Position numbers and translations under genes: made by a program. Source: Trema orientale (taxonomy: Eukaryota; Streptophyta; Magnoliopsida; Rosales; Cannabaceae). Taken from it: a stretch of 64,000 nt of DNA. The first letter of the stretch is position 1. Each line of letters opens with the position of its first letter. Shown here piece by piece: positions 1 through 11,348 of the stretch. Location: positions 650,669-714,668 of the forward strand of contig JXTC01000111.1 in assembly GCA_002914845.1 (NCBI GenBank), read 5' to 3'. The notes under the pieces are model-generated. The model made no database searches. It had not been told where the DNA came from and was given only the letters and a program-made list of their open reading frames with translations.

Positions 1-300
1 AGAGGATCTCCCTCCGGGCCCACAAAAATTCATCTTCCCAAATTGGAAGGATTGGAGAAAATTGAAAAGAAAAAATATGAATTTACAAATTTACTCATCA
101 AGTCAATTAATTTTAAAAAGATAAAATAGATAATATGGTAATTTTATAAATAAATACTCTCCATCCTTCCTACTCTACATCCTTTCTACCAAACAATTCA
201 AAGGATTATTATTCTCCTCTCCCTCTTTTATATTCTCCATCCTTCCTACTCTCCTTCTCTCCTACCAAACATAGCCTTCTCTAGACAATTATTTTCTATG
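1..300. repeat. Internal duplication, possible transposon end at window edge
   Basis: CTCCATCCTTCCTACTC followed by CTACCAAAC occurs at about 160-195 and again at about 235-272. This repeated terminal-like motif suggests a truncated repetitive element that continues left of the window. Confidence 0.35.
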
Positions 301-409
301 TGTCTTATTGTTTCCAAAATTGCAATCTAATTGGTCAGATGATCTCTCACAATTTTCACTCTCTTCCCCATGTTGCCGAGCCTTGGGTAATAATCTGATA
401 CGGGTGAAA

Positions 410-725
410 TACATAAGCTCGGCACTAAAGTCCCATTCGATTGGCTGGAGAGAGTCAAAGTCTATGAGATAAAGTGGTGCTCTGCTAATGGAGCTAAAGC
501 ATGTTTCACGGAAGCCAATCAGAACTGAGAAGCACAGGATCCAACACGCTGGAGAGAGAAAAGGACAGTTGACTATCGCGCGGGCCCCACTGCTGATCGC
601 TTGCCCTCCACTTGTATGCGGACCGTGTGAAATGCACGCGCCCGTACGATCGTTTCCTTGTTCATCATCCGACGGCCAGTAACGCGCCCATTATTCTTGC
701 TCTACTCGCGCGATTGGGGCGTATT
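410..725. other. GC-rich island, non-coding or promoter-like
   Basis: About 300 bp are strikingly GC-rich against the AT-rich surroundings and contain CGCGCGGGCCCCAC, GCGCCCGTACG and ACTCGCGCG. A 64-codon frame (488-682) crosses it but resembles no family I know, so I do not call it a gene. It could be a CpG-rich promoter for a gene beyond the left edge, or a fragment of one; a W-box core (GTTGACT) lies at about 568. Confidence 0.35.
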
Positions 726-1015
726 TTCTCCGAAATTTGATTTTTTTTTTCTCTTTTCTTTTAAACTAAATCAGATACATAAAATTAAAATAAAAACCTA
801 ATTCAAATAAAATTATATTATGAATTAAATTAAATCAAAATTCCTAATTAAATTAAATCAAAATAAATTAGCCAAATTAAATACCTAAATAATTAAAACC
901 TAATTTAACACAAAACAACTTAAAATTAATTAAAAACTATATTAAAAATACCCAAAAAGGATACATTTATATAGATAAAAGAGAACAAATAATACTAATT
1001 TTATAGAATTATCAT

Positions 1016-1101
1016 ATAGCAGCCATTAGATCATGATCCAACGACTAAAAAAAAAAATTTTATTGATATGTTAAAAAAAAAAAAAAAAACCCTATTAGGA
1101 A

Positions 1102-1106
<5 letters not shown>
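1016..1106 (+). mobile_element. CAATCCAGTAGGTA-family MITE, right-end fragment
   Basis: The subterminal GATCATGATCCAACGACTAA plus a long A-run and a decayed terminus CCTATTAGGAACC match the right ends of the copies at 4531 and 53144. The left half is missing. It adjoins a (TA)n tract. Confidence 0.5.

Positions 1107-1153
<47 letters not shown>
1104..1153. repeat. (AT)n microsatellite, 50 bp
   Basis: Pure AT dinucleotide run abutting the MITE end, a common insertion context for this family. Confidence 0.95.
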
Positions 1154-1155
<2 letters not shown>

Positions 1156-1810
1156 TTAACTAGATATTAGAGAACTTATTAGCATATAGGCATACAATTC
1201 AAAGCTACACAAAATGTTGGGCCAACACTTCATTTGGTTGTATGCTGAAAAGATTGAAATTAATGTGTATATGATAATAATATGAGGGTGGACTAATACC
1301 AACTGTCCAAATTTTCACCATTAAGACATTTGCTTCAAAGTGGTCAAGCCACAATATATAGCAAACAAAGATATTGGATTATAGGAGTCCAGTGAATAAC
1401 AAGTGTGATTCTTTTTTGTTCTTGTTGTGAATCTGTACTGAAAAGAAGTACTAAAAACAAAAGTAGAGTGCGGCAATTGGGTGAGTGTTGTCTTTCATCC
1501 TACATTTGATCTTGGAAGGTGGTGTAGTGCCCTTTAGTTTTTTCATCTTGGTGATGAATGTCAAAATCACATCTATATATGTAGATAAGCATTTTCAGAA
1601 ACCTGAATAAAAGCGTTGATATCTTTGCCGCAAGTTCGTGCATCTGAAAGCACGTATCACAAAGTGGTGTATGCATACGTATATGTTGGTTCAATTGGTG
1701 TACTGCTTACACATTGATTGTATATGTATATATACATATAGAAACGTACATATATCTATGTATGTATAATGTATCTGTATATATATAGAGAGACTTACAT
1801 ATATATATAT

Positions 1811-2055
1811 GGTTGCCAATCCAGTAGGTATTTTTTTTTTTTTTTACATATGTGTAGGTATTTTTTTTTTAGCTGTTGGATCATCATCTAAAAGTGATCT
1901 AACGACTATAATGAGATGCATGAAAAGACATGCATTATTAATGTTTTTTCTCTCTCTTATTTTTTAATATAGAAAAATATACATAATAAATTTTCATTGG
2001 CCAAAATAATACCTATGTATAAATAACAAAAAATACCTACTAGATTGGTGCCCCA
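1811..2055 (-). mobile_element. CAATCCAGTAGGTA-family MITE
   Basis: The left terminus GGTTGCCAATCCAGTAGGTA with T-runs pairs with the right terminus TACCTACTAGATTGGTGCC. The interior holds GGATCATCATCTAAAAG and ATGCATGAAAAGACATGCAT and has no frame. It is in the opposite orientation to the copies at 4531 and 53144, judged by the side that carries CCAAAATAATACCTATG. Both flanks are (TA)n. Confidence 0.8.
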
Positions 2056-2343
2056 TATATATATATATACATATGTTTATATATACGCATGAATTTTTTT
2101 AAATACTTTACTATAATTTCTTTCATGTAATCTAAGGGCAAAGAATATCGCTATCTTCATCAACTATGGTGATATAATCACTTTTTTGATGGGGAATGGA
2201 AAGATATTATATATATTGATGTTCTCAGCTTGCTAAAGTTAAGGCAACTTGGAACCAGTCAATCAAGACATACCATGCATGAACTCGATCAACACAATAT
2301 TCATAATGGCAGATTCATGCATGTTTTATTATATATATATATA

Positions 2344-2572
2344 TAGTTACCATAGGTATTCTTTTTTTACTATGTATTTTTTTTAACCCTTAGATCATTA
2401 TTTAACGATGATTAAGCGGCTATAATAATGTGCATGAAAAGATCTACATTATTAGTATTATTTCTTTCTCTTATATTTTACTGTAAAAAAATATGTATGG
2501 TAAATTTTAATTGATTAAAATAATATATATGTACGGATAAAAAAATAATACCTACCGAATATGTATGTATAT
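2344..2572 (-). mobile_element. CAATCCAGTAGGTA-family MITE, degraded copy
   Basis: Same order of motifs as the copy at 1811: AGGTATT plus T-runs, GATCATTATTTAACG, TGCATGAAAAGA, ATTGATTAAAATAATA and TACCTACCGAAT. The outermost bases have diverged. Confidence 0.6.
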
Positions 2573-2798
2573 ATATCACATGACATATTCATGATTACGA
2601 TGGCCCCGCATGCTTTTGTATCATATGTATGTGACCAAAATGTATCAGATCATTATTATACAATTTTTTTTTTTTTTGGCTCAAGATCATTATATTACAA
2701 TATTGAAATACATAAAAGTACTGGATAGCGTTTACTTGCACATATATATACTCCATATTTACCTAGTTGAATTGCATTTGATCAGTTATTGCATATTA

Positions 2799-3379
2799 GG
2801 TCATCTCCAACCCGTAACTCTATCTTACAACAACTAAAACTCTAAAATGCAGTAATTTTACTCTATATTTTTTTTCATTTCCAACCCATTACTCCAAATA
2901 CTACACCAAAAAGAATATTCTCTACAACAAAAATGAATATTCTCTCTAACTTTTACTCAAATTTCTTTTTTAACCCTTAACTTTTTATGGATATTTTATT
3001 TAATCAATTACTTCACTAATATACTTATATAAATCATATTAATTTAACGATATATTAATAAACTATATTAATTACAAAATTATATAAATAATAATTTATA
3101 AATATGTAACATTTTTTATTATCAAATTGAAACTATTAAATTAATTAATTTTTATTTAAATTAATTTAAACAATTAATATAAAATCATTTAAAATAATTA
3201 ATACATTTTAAATATAACAAATTTTTGTCCAAGGATATGTGTGGAATTAAACATTTGAAATGAGGGTATTTTTGGAAGTCTTTCCAGCATTTCGCCACAA
3301 AAAATGCGGCTGGATTGGAGATGAATTTTTACTCCATTTTTGGCAGAAATGTCATTATCTCGCTGGTTTGGAGATGACC
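2799..3379. mobile_element. PIF/Harbinger-type (Tourist-like) MITE, TTA duplication
   Basis: Termini GGTCATCTCCAACC and GGTTTGGAGATGACC are inverted repeats, flanked by TTA on both sides (2796-2798 and 3380-3382). The interior is very AT-rich with no frame. A 3-bp TTA duplication with CATCTCCAA-type ends is characteristic of PIF/Harbinger MITEs. Confidence 0.8.
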
Positions 3380-4272
3380 TTATATATATAAATATATAGA
3401 TATATATGTTAAAATTTCTAATTCATTAGTGTGGGTCACGTACTAGATATAAATATATATACATATCTTTATATATAAACCTGTACTTTTCAATGCATGA
3501 ATAGCCATGATGATGAATATAAACATCGCAATTCGCAAGTGTCCTTGATATATTGCTTCATTGCATAATTAGTACTGGTAAGAAATATTGGTTTTTCTGT
3601 CCTATCTCAATTTACATATTCTAATTAATAAATCCATACCACATCATATTAATAAGTTAAATCATTAAAAATTTAAAAGTTAAAATTAAATAGAGAATTG
3701 GAATTTCAACATTTACCACTAATTGAGCTACAGACAAAACAAAGTGAACAATTGGTACATATAGTTCCACGTCTTCTCGTATATTTTTCTACGGATACCC
3801 GAATTTGCCTTTACTCCCAGTGATGTACTTAAAAAAAGAGAACTTGACATATACATATTCGATTGACTGTAAAGAACGAAATACTGATCATTTAGGCATA
3901 ACCAAAGAACCATATTATGGTAGTGGGTGGTGATGCATGATGAATAAGGGTCTTACTCTTAGAGGTGCTTGAACGTACGTGCGTATAAACATAATCATGG
4001 GTGTATATATGAACAATCGACGTCGTACGTTTTGCTTGGTTAATATTACGTAAGAAAGACTGCGCAGGAAAAGCAAACGACAAGGTAAGATTTACTGAGA
4101 TATTTTATATCTCACTTTTGAACGACATGAGATAAGTGGATGCCTCACTTTAGCATAACACTTGTGACGATCGACTTGTAATAATTTTCTCCATTCGGAA
4201 CTTCACTCTATGTGTCAATATATATGCGTGTCAGTGTGCGTATATATGATATTTATATTATATTATATGTAT

Positions 4273-4290
4273 ATGTGTGTGTGTGTGCAT
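4273..4290. repeat. (TG)n microsatellite
   Basis: TGTGTGTGTGTGTG run embedded in TA-rich sequence. Confidence 0.8.
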
Positions 4291-4530
4291 ATATGTGTAT
4301 ATATATGATCTTCTCATGAAGTTTAATTCCAATGGACTAGGCAAGTGCGAAACAAATGCTTACTTCGGCATTTATGTGTGTCGAGCCCTAAAATTGTCTT
4401 TGGCCCAACTGATGATCATCCCCTTTTGTGATATATTCCCTGTATCTTACCATTTTTCCTCATATGTACCTTCTTTCAAGCATTAACTACTTGTCCACCG
4501 GAATCTTTTGCTTATTCTTAACTATATATA

Positions 4531-4770
4531 GGGCACCAATCTAGTAATTTTTTTTTAACTTATATATAGGTATTATTTTATCTAATTAAAGTTTATCACG
4601 TATGCATTTTCATAGTAAAAAGTGGAGAAAGAAAAAAAATTAAATAGTATGTATTTTTTTTCCAACTACTCAAATTATGATAATTAACCGTTATAAAATG
4701 ATCTGACGACAAAAAAAGAAATACTTATAGACAAGTAAAAAAAAACATACGTACTGGATTATAGTCCATA
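4531..4770 (+). mobile_element. CAATCCAGTAGGTA-family MITE
   Basis: The left end GGGCACCAATCTAGTAAT with a T-run and ACTTATATATAGGTATTATT pairs with the right end AAATACTTATAGACAAGT, an A-run and TACTGGATTATAGTCC. This gives inverted termini of about 45 bp. Flanked by TATA. Confidence 0.75.
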
Positions 4771-5050
4771 TATATATATATATGTAAATGAAATTCCTCA
4801 TGGGATTATATTAAGGACCGATTAAACGGCTCTATCATATATAACAAATACAATTAAAGGGTGTAAAAGAGCATCCTACTTGAGAGAAAAACAACATATA
4901 GACCTATTACTGGAAAGTGTGAGACTAAGTCTATTGAGGTGTGTGAATGATCAGTCCTGCAAAAAGTAGACAAAATAAATTCTACCACCTCTAAAAACAA
5001 CACACTCTAAGAGTCAGACCTTAGAACCATCATTCACTTCTTAAAGGCGT

Positions 5051-5208
5051 CCATCAGTAAACGCTACAGCAGACCCCTAGTGTGTATCAGTAAACGGCAT
5101 AATAGATCCCTAGTGTCTGTAAGTAGATGTCATAGTAGACCCTTTGTGTCCATCAGTAACACCACAACAGACCTCTAACATCCATTAATAGACGTGATAA
5201 TAAACTCA
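5051..5208. repeat. Minisatellite, about 38-bp unit, 4-5 diverged copies
   Basis: Units begin near CCATCAGTAAACG and carry ATAGTAGACCCCTAGTGT-type cores, recurring from 5051 to 5208 with point changes and small indels. Confidence 0.7.
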
Positions 5209-5413
5209 TGACATAGTAAATCTTACAGATTTGGCTCTCAAAGCTTCAGATTTGGAAGAAAACCTACAAAACATCAACCAAAAGAAATATAAAAACAACA
5301 ATTTATATATATATATATATATATTTGATAATACACTTTTCTTTCACTTGGAAAAATATTGTATGTGTTATGGTTTTGTCTTTTTATTTATTTATATATC
5401 TAGTGATCTCTAG

Positions 5414-8400
5414 GAATATTTCATTGGTCTCTTTTTATGAAAAAAATAATTCCACTTGACCGACTATTATTTTGAATCTCAATTTTTCCGCGTGTGGAAA
5501 AATAAATGGAATAATTTTCACTAAAGAAAAAAAGAAGAAGAAGATAATATTGGAATTATACCATAGGAATGTTCTCAATTAAATATGAGAGTACTAATAC
5601 TTCAACAAGTCCCACTTCTAATTACTTTATTTTATCGAGGAGTATTAGACACTCTCTTTTATTTTTCACTCTCTTGTGTTGCTGCACGCGTACATGTGAA
5701 CTCTAGCTAGCTATGATTGTAATTTTATTAAATATAAGATATTCAAAACTACAAATAAGATATTCAAGCAGCTGACAAGAGAGTACCTATCAACTATTTT
5801 ATTTTATCACCCAAGTCAATATTGGTGGAGTACCATATTATTACTTTTGTTGTTTCTCTCTTCTTCCTTCACTAATATAACAGGATGCATGGTTTGGTAC
5901 CAAGTATTTTTATTTTATTTTATTTTTGAAACAAACACGGTTTGATATTGCATAAGGCACTTTCAATTTATATTTGGATATGAGTAATGCCTTAATGTAA
6001 AGGAAGTAACTTCATTGGATGATATTTCTAGCTTGATGCTAGCACGAGATATTTTTCATTGATTAATTTTACAAAGTTTTTGTATCACTTTACAGGCAGT
6101 CAACAAAAAACAAACCTCTCCCGTCCCCTATTTTGTAATGGCAACGTGAAAGGAAACACATGACCAAAACAAATGGGAAACATCATAGAAAAAGAGAGGA
6201 AAAAAATGAATTGACTTTTAGTGATTAAAGAGAGAATTTACGTGAATCTTAATTGCATTCTCCAATCATATTTATGCATTTTAACGTTCCTTTTTCATAA
6301 GGCATTTCCCTACATGTTTCTGTCTTGTCCAATTTCTGATTCCGTGTACGTTTGTAAAGCCCCAAGTATAAATTATAAATTATATATATATATATATGTG
6401 TATATTTGTTGTCCAATATTCTTGATCATAATATTTAAACATATATCTTGGGGAAACTCTACCTCAGTCGGAAAATACACGAGCCTAGGCCACTTTTTCT
6501 TGATAGAAATTTCTTGGTATATCACTCGAAAAGGTCCTCATGATCAATGACATAAATTATAATATTTATTCGTGCTAAATATTTGTTTGATTTATGGGAT
6601 TCAAATTTGGATAAGATCACACTCACATCTTTTGTGGGTCACGTACTTGAATTTCAAATGTTACTTTCACCATCTTATGCAACACATTTGGTAAGAAAAA
6701 GAAGAAAAAAGCAAAGAAAAAGAAGCCTCGTGCCATTACATGTGTGCTTAATCTATATGTGGTTAAGGGTTAATGTGTATATTAACTAGTTCCATGAAAT
6801 CAATTTGTCGTATAGCCTTATAAAGCTTTCTTTCTTCTTCTCATTCTTTTTTCCTGAAATACACATGATATTACGTAACAAAAGACTATTTTGCTTTTTT
6901 CGCACCATTATTTGATCACTTAATAGCTTTGGTCGGTTCCCCATTTCGAAAAAAAAAAAAAAAGAAAAGAAAAAATGATTTGGTTTTTGATTTGCAAATA
7001 TATTTGCTAGATCGGCCGAGCTTAACAAATTTTAATTAGTATTACACTTGTCAAGAAAATGATTGGCTTCCGTGCTATGTAGATCCTTGAGATAAAAACA
7101 AATTACTTATAGTCAGTATATATATATATATATATATATACGTATTGTTTTTCTCAGCTCTTATCTTCATTAATATTAGAATTCTCTAACCCGTCGAACA
7201 ATGTTTTAGTTGATATATATTTAAAGTAAATTAAGTATTGGTATTACTACAGTTTTAATTTAATGCTAATGTAAAGTGTTCTCCTGCATACGTGAATATT
7301 CATCAATGAGTATTTTTTTTTTTTTTTTGTATTTATCTCAATGAGTTTGACTTTCGTAATTTGATCTATTTTTATCCCTATAGCTCGTCATGCGTACACA
7401 TATATAAAAGCAATAAAGTGAAAACTAAATCACCGAATCTAAAGAATAAAGAGTAGTGATAATGAACATGATAACATCATAGTGCTGTGCTGGGGAAACT
7501 CACAGTCTGATCAGATCTTGTATTTCTTTACATATTAAAAGACGTATGAGTATTAAAGCTTTTAATCAAATCGATCGCTTTCTCTTGTTGATCTATCTAT
7601 ACAAAAATCTAAAGCACACACTCAAAACTTTATTGGTTTCAAGATAAATCTAGCTCACATACTTCTTTTTTTTTTTATATGATTTCATGGGGTCAAGAAA
7701 AAAAAAAGGGCAAATTAATTCTTCATTCTCTTAGTCAGCGAAGAATCTCATTGGGCCAATACAAATCGAGATTGGTATCTGAAGAAACTAAAAAGAAAAA
7801 AAAAAAGAACAAAAAAAGGAGAGAAAAATAATAACCATCAAATTGAATTGTGAAAAGCAAATACATGATATATGTAAAGTTAGAGCATCATCCACACTAT
7901 AATAGGGCAGGTGGAAAGGAAAGGTCTTGTAGCTTTGACACTTGGACAAAGAAGAGCCTTGCATGCAAAGATAACAGTTATATGATATAAGAGAATCAAA
8001 TTTACTGTATACTTACTGTTAAAAATATTTAACGTACTATACTAAAAGGAGCTTCTATTTGGATATAATTTTCAAATAGTGATACACAAAAAGCGAATCG
8101 AATTTACTGTATACACAGTAAATATATAAACTATAAAAAAGTACAGGAGATAGGACGAAACTTCATTTGGATATTTCGATATGAGAATCCAAAGAGAGGG
8201 CTTGAACGTAGTAAGAGCCAGTGACATGTGGTGCCCTTATAATTCAATTTTATTAGAACCAAAAAAATTAAAGAAAACAGGAAAGAAAAGAAAAGTAAAG
8301 AAAAAGAAAAGAAAAGAAAGATAGGCCGCTCTGGTCATGATAGCTTGCGATTATACAATCAATTAATCAATGACCAGCTTATGTTAGGAACATATATATA

Positions 8401-9895
8401 ATAGAAATAATAATAACGTATCATTGTGAGAATTAAGAACTTGACACAAAGAATCTCCTCTAATTTAAAAAGCAAAAGAATGTCGTTTTTTTTTTTTTGG
8501 TTATATATTCAATTCAATTCAAGTAATTTCTTTTCTGAGCTTGTATTGTTCAATCAATGGAAAGTATAACACATATAATATATATACAAGCATAATCGAA
8601 TATAAGTCCAAATTCACAATTATATGAAGATCCACGTATTAAACGGAATAATTCGACCCCGTAAACCAAACTTTTCAAATTTAATCTACAAACAGTGGTG
8701 TTAAAACTATACTACTATCTATATGGTACTACTACGTACGTTGTTTTGCTAAGTTAAAGAACACGTATTTTAATTACTAAGGGACTGATTAGGTGATTAG
8801 TATAAATACATACGGCACCACTAAGCAATAACAGCTAGCTATGCCTATGCTTGATTCCTTTCCCATACAAATAAGAAGAAAAAAAATTACAAAAATCGTG
8901 AACCTTTCAATGATAGTGACGCCACCTTGAAGCGAAGCCTTTTATGGGAAAGACGACACAATCTAAGCCACTACCTCCTCCATTGAATGGGCATTTGACA
9001 CCTAAAAGGCCACAAGAGAGAGCTAACCGGCATTCTCTTAATTTCTTATTCTTTTCTTTCTTTCTTTTTTAACTTTTAATCTTTTTAGAAATTTTTGAGT
9101 CACCCTTTTGAAACTAAAGGAAGATACCCTACTAGAAGGAAAAAAAAATATTGAAAAAACAAAAAATAAAAACAAAACAAGCAGAGAAATACATTTGGGG
9201 GTTGGTTGGAGTTCTATTTGAGTCCAATACCTAAGTGGATGATGATAATGAGCTTCATTTTAATTAACTGCGTGCCAATATTTTATTAATTTTTCGTTTC
9301 CCCATAGGGCATAAAATTATACATATATATTCCCTGTTTACAATATGCTAAATTATTTTATTTATTAATATCTATATTTTATTCTAGGTGTGAAATATGG
9401 ATGGACCCATAATTAATTCTCTAGCTTACAGCAAAGATCTACATTTGGTAAAAGCACTGTAAAAGAATAAGCATATATATATATATATGCACACATATAC
9501 GGCCAACTTAAAAATAATATATCTCCATAAGAATATATTAAGCTCACGGACCATGCAGTAGTGGCCACAATCAAAATACCAGTTTTGATTTTAAATTATG
9601 TACATATTTATCTATATATACATGCAGTTTACATACGTTGTCATGAGGTGGGTATTGTACAAGACATGCATGCATGAATTAATTCTATATAGTTAAAATG
9701 TAATTACTCTCCATATATGACGTGTCGAATATTCTAGAAAATCACGTGTTTATATACATACATATACGAACACACGATATATATAAACATACATACGTCC
9801 CATATCTATATATGTATATATATATATATATTTCTCCTCATTTGACAAATACAGATTTGATTGAATGTATAGTACACATCAATATTAATATTTAT
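5414..9895. other. Intergenic region, no gene seen
   Basis: About 4.5 kb of AT-rich DNA with scattered TA microsatellites (5308-5323, 6377-6396, 7117-7141, 9474-9488) and AAAAG purine tracts (8280-8315). Short frames such as 6221-6550 are low-complexity Tyr/Ile runs through TA repeats and are not genes. Confidence 0.6.
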
Positions 9896-10606
9896 AGGGA
9901 TAATAATAAAAATATCTGATTTTGATGGAATGCTCAATATATCTTTTTAGTTTTCGTAAATTATAAAAATATCTCCCATGATTGATAAATTAATACAAAT
10001 TTCACTCCTATAATTTATTAAGTCAAAACTAATAAACAAAATGTCAAAATTACCCTATTTCTAAACTTGTAACAAATAATTTTTTTTTGTGTAATAACTA
10101 AGATACCATTACATAAATACAATTAAATAGCTAAAAAAAAAAAATTTCTTTAAAAAAATTATATAAGACTTTTCTTCAGCAAATCTTCTCATTCTTAGCC
10201 ATTTTTCTCTTTCATCAACCACTATTTTTTCTTCATTGAACACTATTTATTGCTCTTTAAGTAATATTTGTTTTGTTACAAGTTTAGAAAGAGGGTAATT
10301 TTGAATTTTTTTTTTTAAGTGGGGCTTAACTAATGATCATTACTTACTACAAATTTAAAGGAAAATAACACACACACACACTACCAAGATTTGAACCCCT
10401 AACCTTCCTAAACTCACACACACATCCCTCAAGCCTTGGACTAACTAAGCTATGATATTTTGTTTGTTAATTTTGACCTAATAAGCTATAGGGGTGAAAT
10501 TTGTATTAATTTACCAATCAGAGGAGATATTTTTATAATTTACGAAAATTAAAAAGATATATTGAGCATTTCATCAAAATCCAGAAGATGTTTTTGTTAT
10601 TATCCC
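9896..10606. mobile_element. Foldback element with long inverted arms, SINE inserted
   Basis: The left arm starts GGGATAATAATAAAAATATC and the right arm ends TGTTTTTGTTATTATCCC. Pairing continues through ATATCTTTTTAGTTTTCGT, AAATTTCACTCCTATAA, GTCAAAATTACCC and CTAAACTTGTAACAAA, so each arm is about 170 bp once the SINE (about 10299-10453) is removed from the right arm. No frame is seen. A transcript across it would form a long hairpin. Confidence 0.75.
10299..10453 (-). mobile_element. tRNA-derived SINE
   Basis: Read on the minus strand it contains an A-box-like TAGCTTAGTTAGTCC and a B-box GGGGTTCAAATCTTGG, followed by a TG-repeat and a terminal poly(A) (poly-T at about 10301-10315 on the plus strand). 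It interrupts the right arm of the foldback element, so it is the younger insertion. A second member lies at 31692. Confidence 0.7.
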
Positions 10607-11045
10607 ATATTTATAAGGTTTGATTTCAATTACACAATAGCATAACCAACGGATGCTCAATTATGAAACGCATAAAATACAGCTTAGTATTGTAACCAAA
10701 TCTTAGTCAAACTCTCTTTTCAGAGATTGAAAAAAATAAAATTAAAAAGAAAAAACCTATGTTCATAAATATATTTAGTGGAACCATAAAGCAGAGTATA
10801 CTCCGACAATCTCTTTATCACAAACACACATAAATAGTTATTATTATATAGAGAGATGGAAAAAAAATTAAGAAAAGAATATATCAAATTCGATGTAGAC
10901 ACGTGGACATAACTAGAAAAGAAGAATACAAAAGAAATGATTCATTTAATACATCACCCCTAGACTACTACTAATATACTTCAACTTCAACAAACAAAAA
11001 ACTTACAAACTGAAACTCCTATCCTTTAATTGGGTCTCTTGGCAC

Positions 11046-11051
11046 TATAAA
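11046..11051 (+). promoter_or_regulatory. Probable TATA box of the ABCG21-like gene
   Basis: TATAAA in the context CACTATAAACACACC lies about 300 bp before the ATG. It is followed by a pyrimidine-rich stretch full of CTCTTCTT runs (11100-11345), typical of a plant 5' leader, which implies an untranslated leader of roughly 270 nt. A second candidate, TATATAAC, lies about 28 bp further on. The choice is inferred from spacing and composition only. Confidence 0.5.
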
Positions 11052-11348
11052 CACACCTAGCTAGTATATACTTATATAACGCTAGGTTCATTTCATTGTT
11101 GTATGTTTCCTCTCTATAGAGCCACTAGTAGTAGTGTTCTTCTTCTCGTGCCTTCCTCTTACTTTATAACTCACATGTCTTGTTCTTGCATGTGATCCAT
11201 CTCTCTCATCTTCTTTTTTTTCTTCCTCTCTATTAGTCCGCTTTGTAGCCTAATTAATTCCTACCCTTTACTACTCTTCTCTTCATCTTTTTGTTATTAT
11301 TGTTCTTTTATTATCATATTCAAGGGCTTCTTCCTTGCTCTTCCCGAA

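Noticed and set aside
6221-6550. 109-codon plus-strand frame
   Set aside because: Includes a Tyr-Ile run through TA repeats and has no recognisable domain, leader or splice context.
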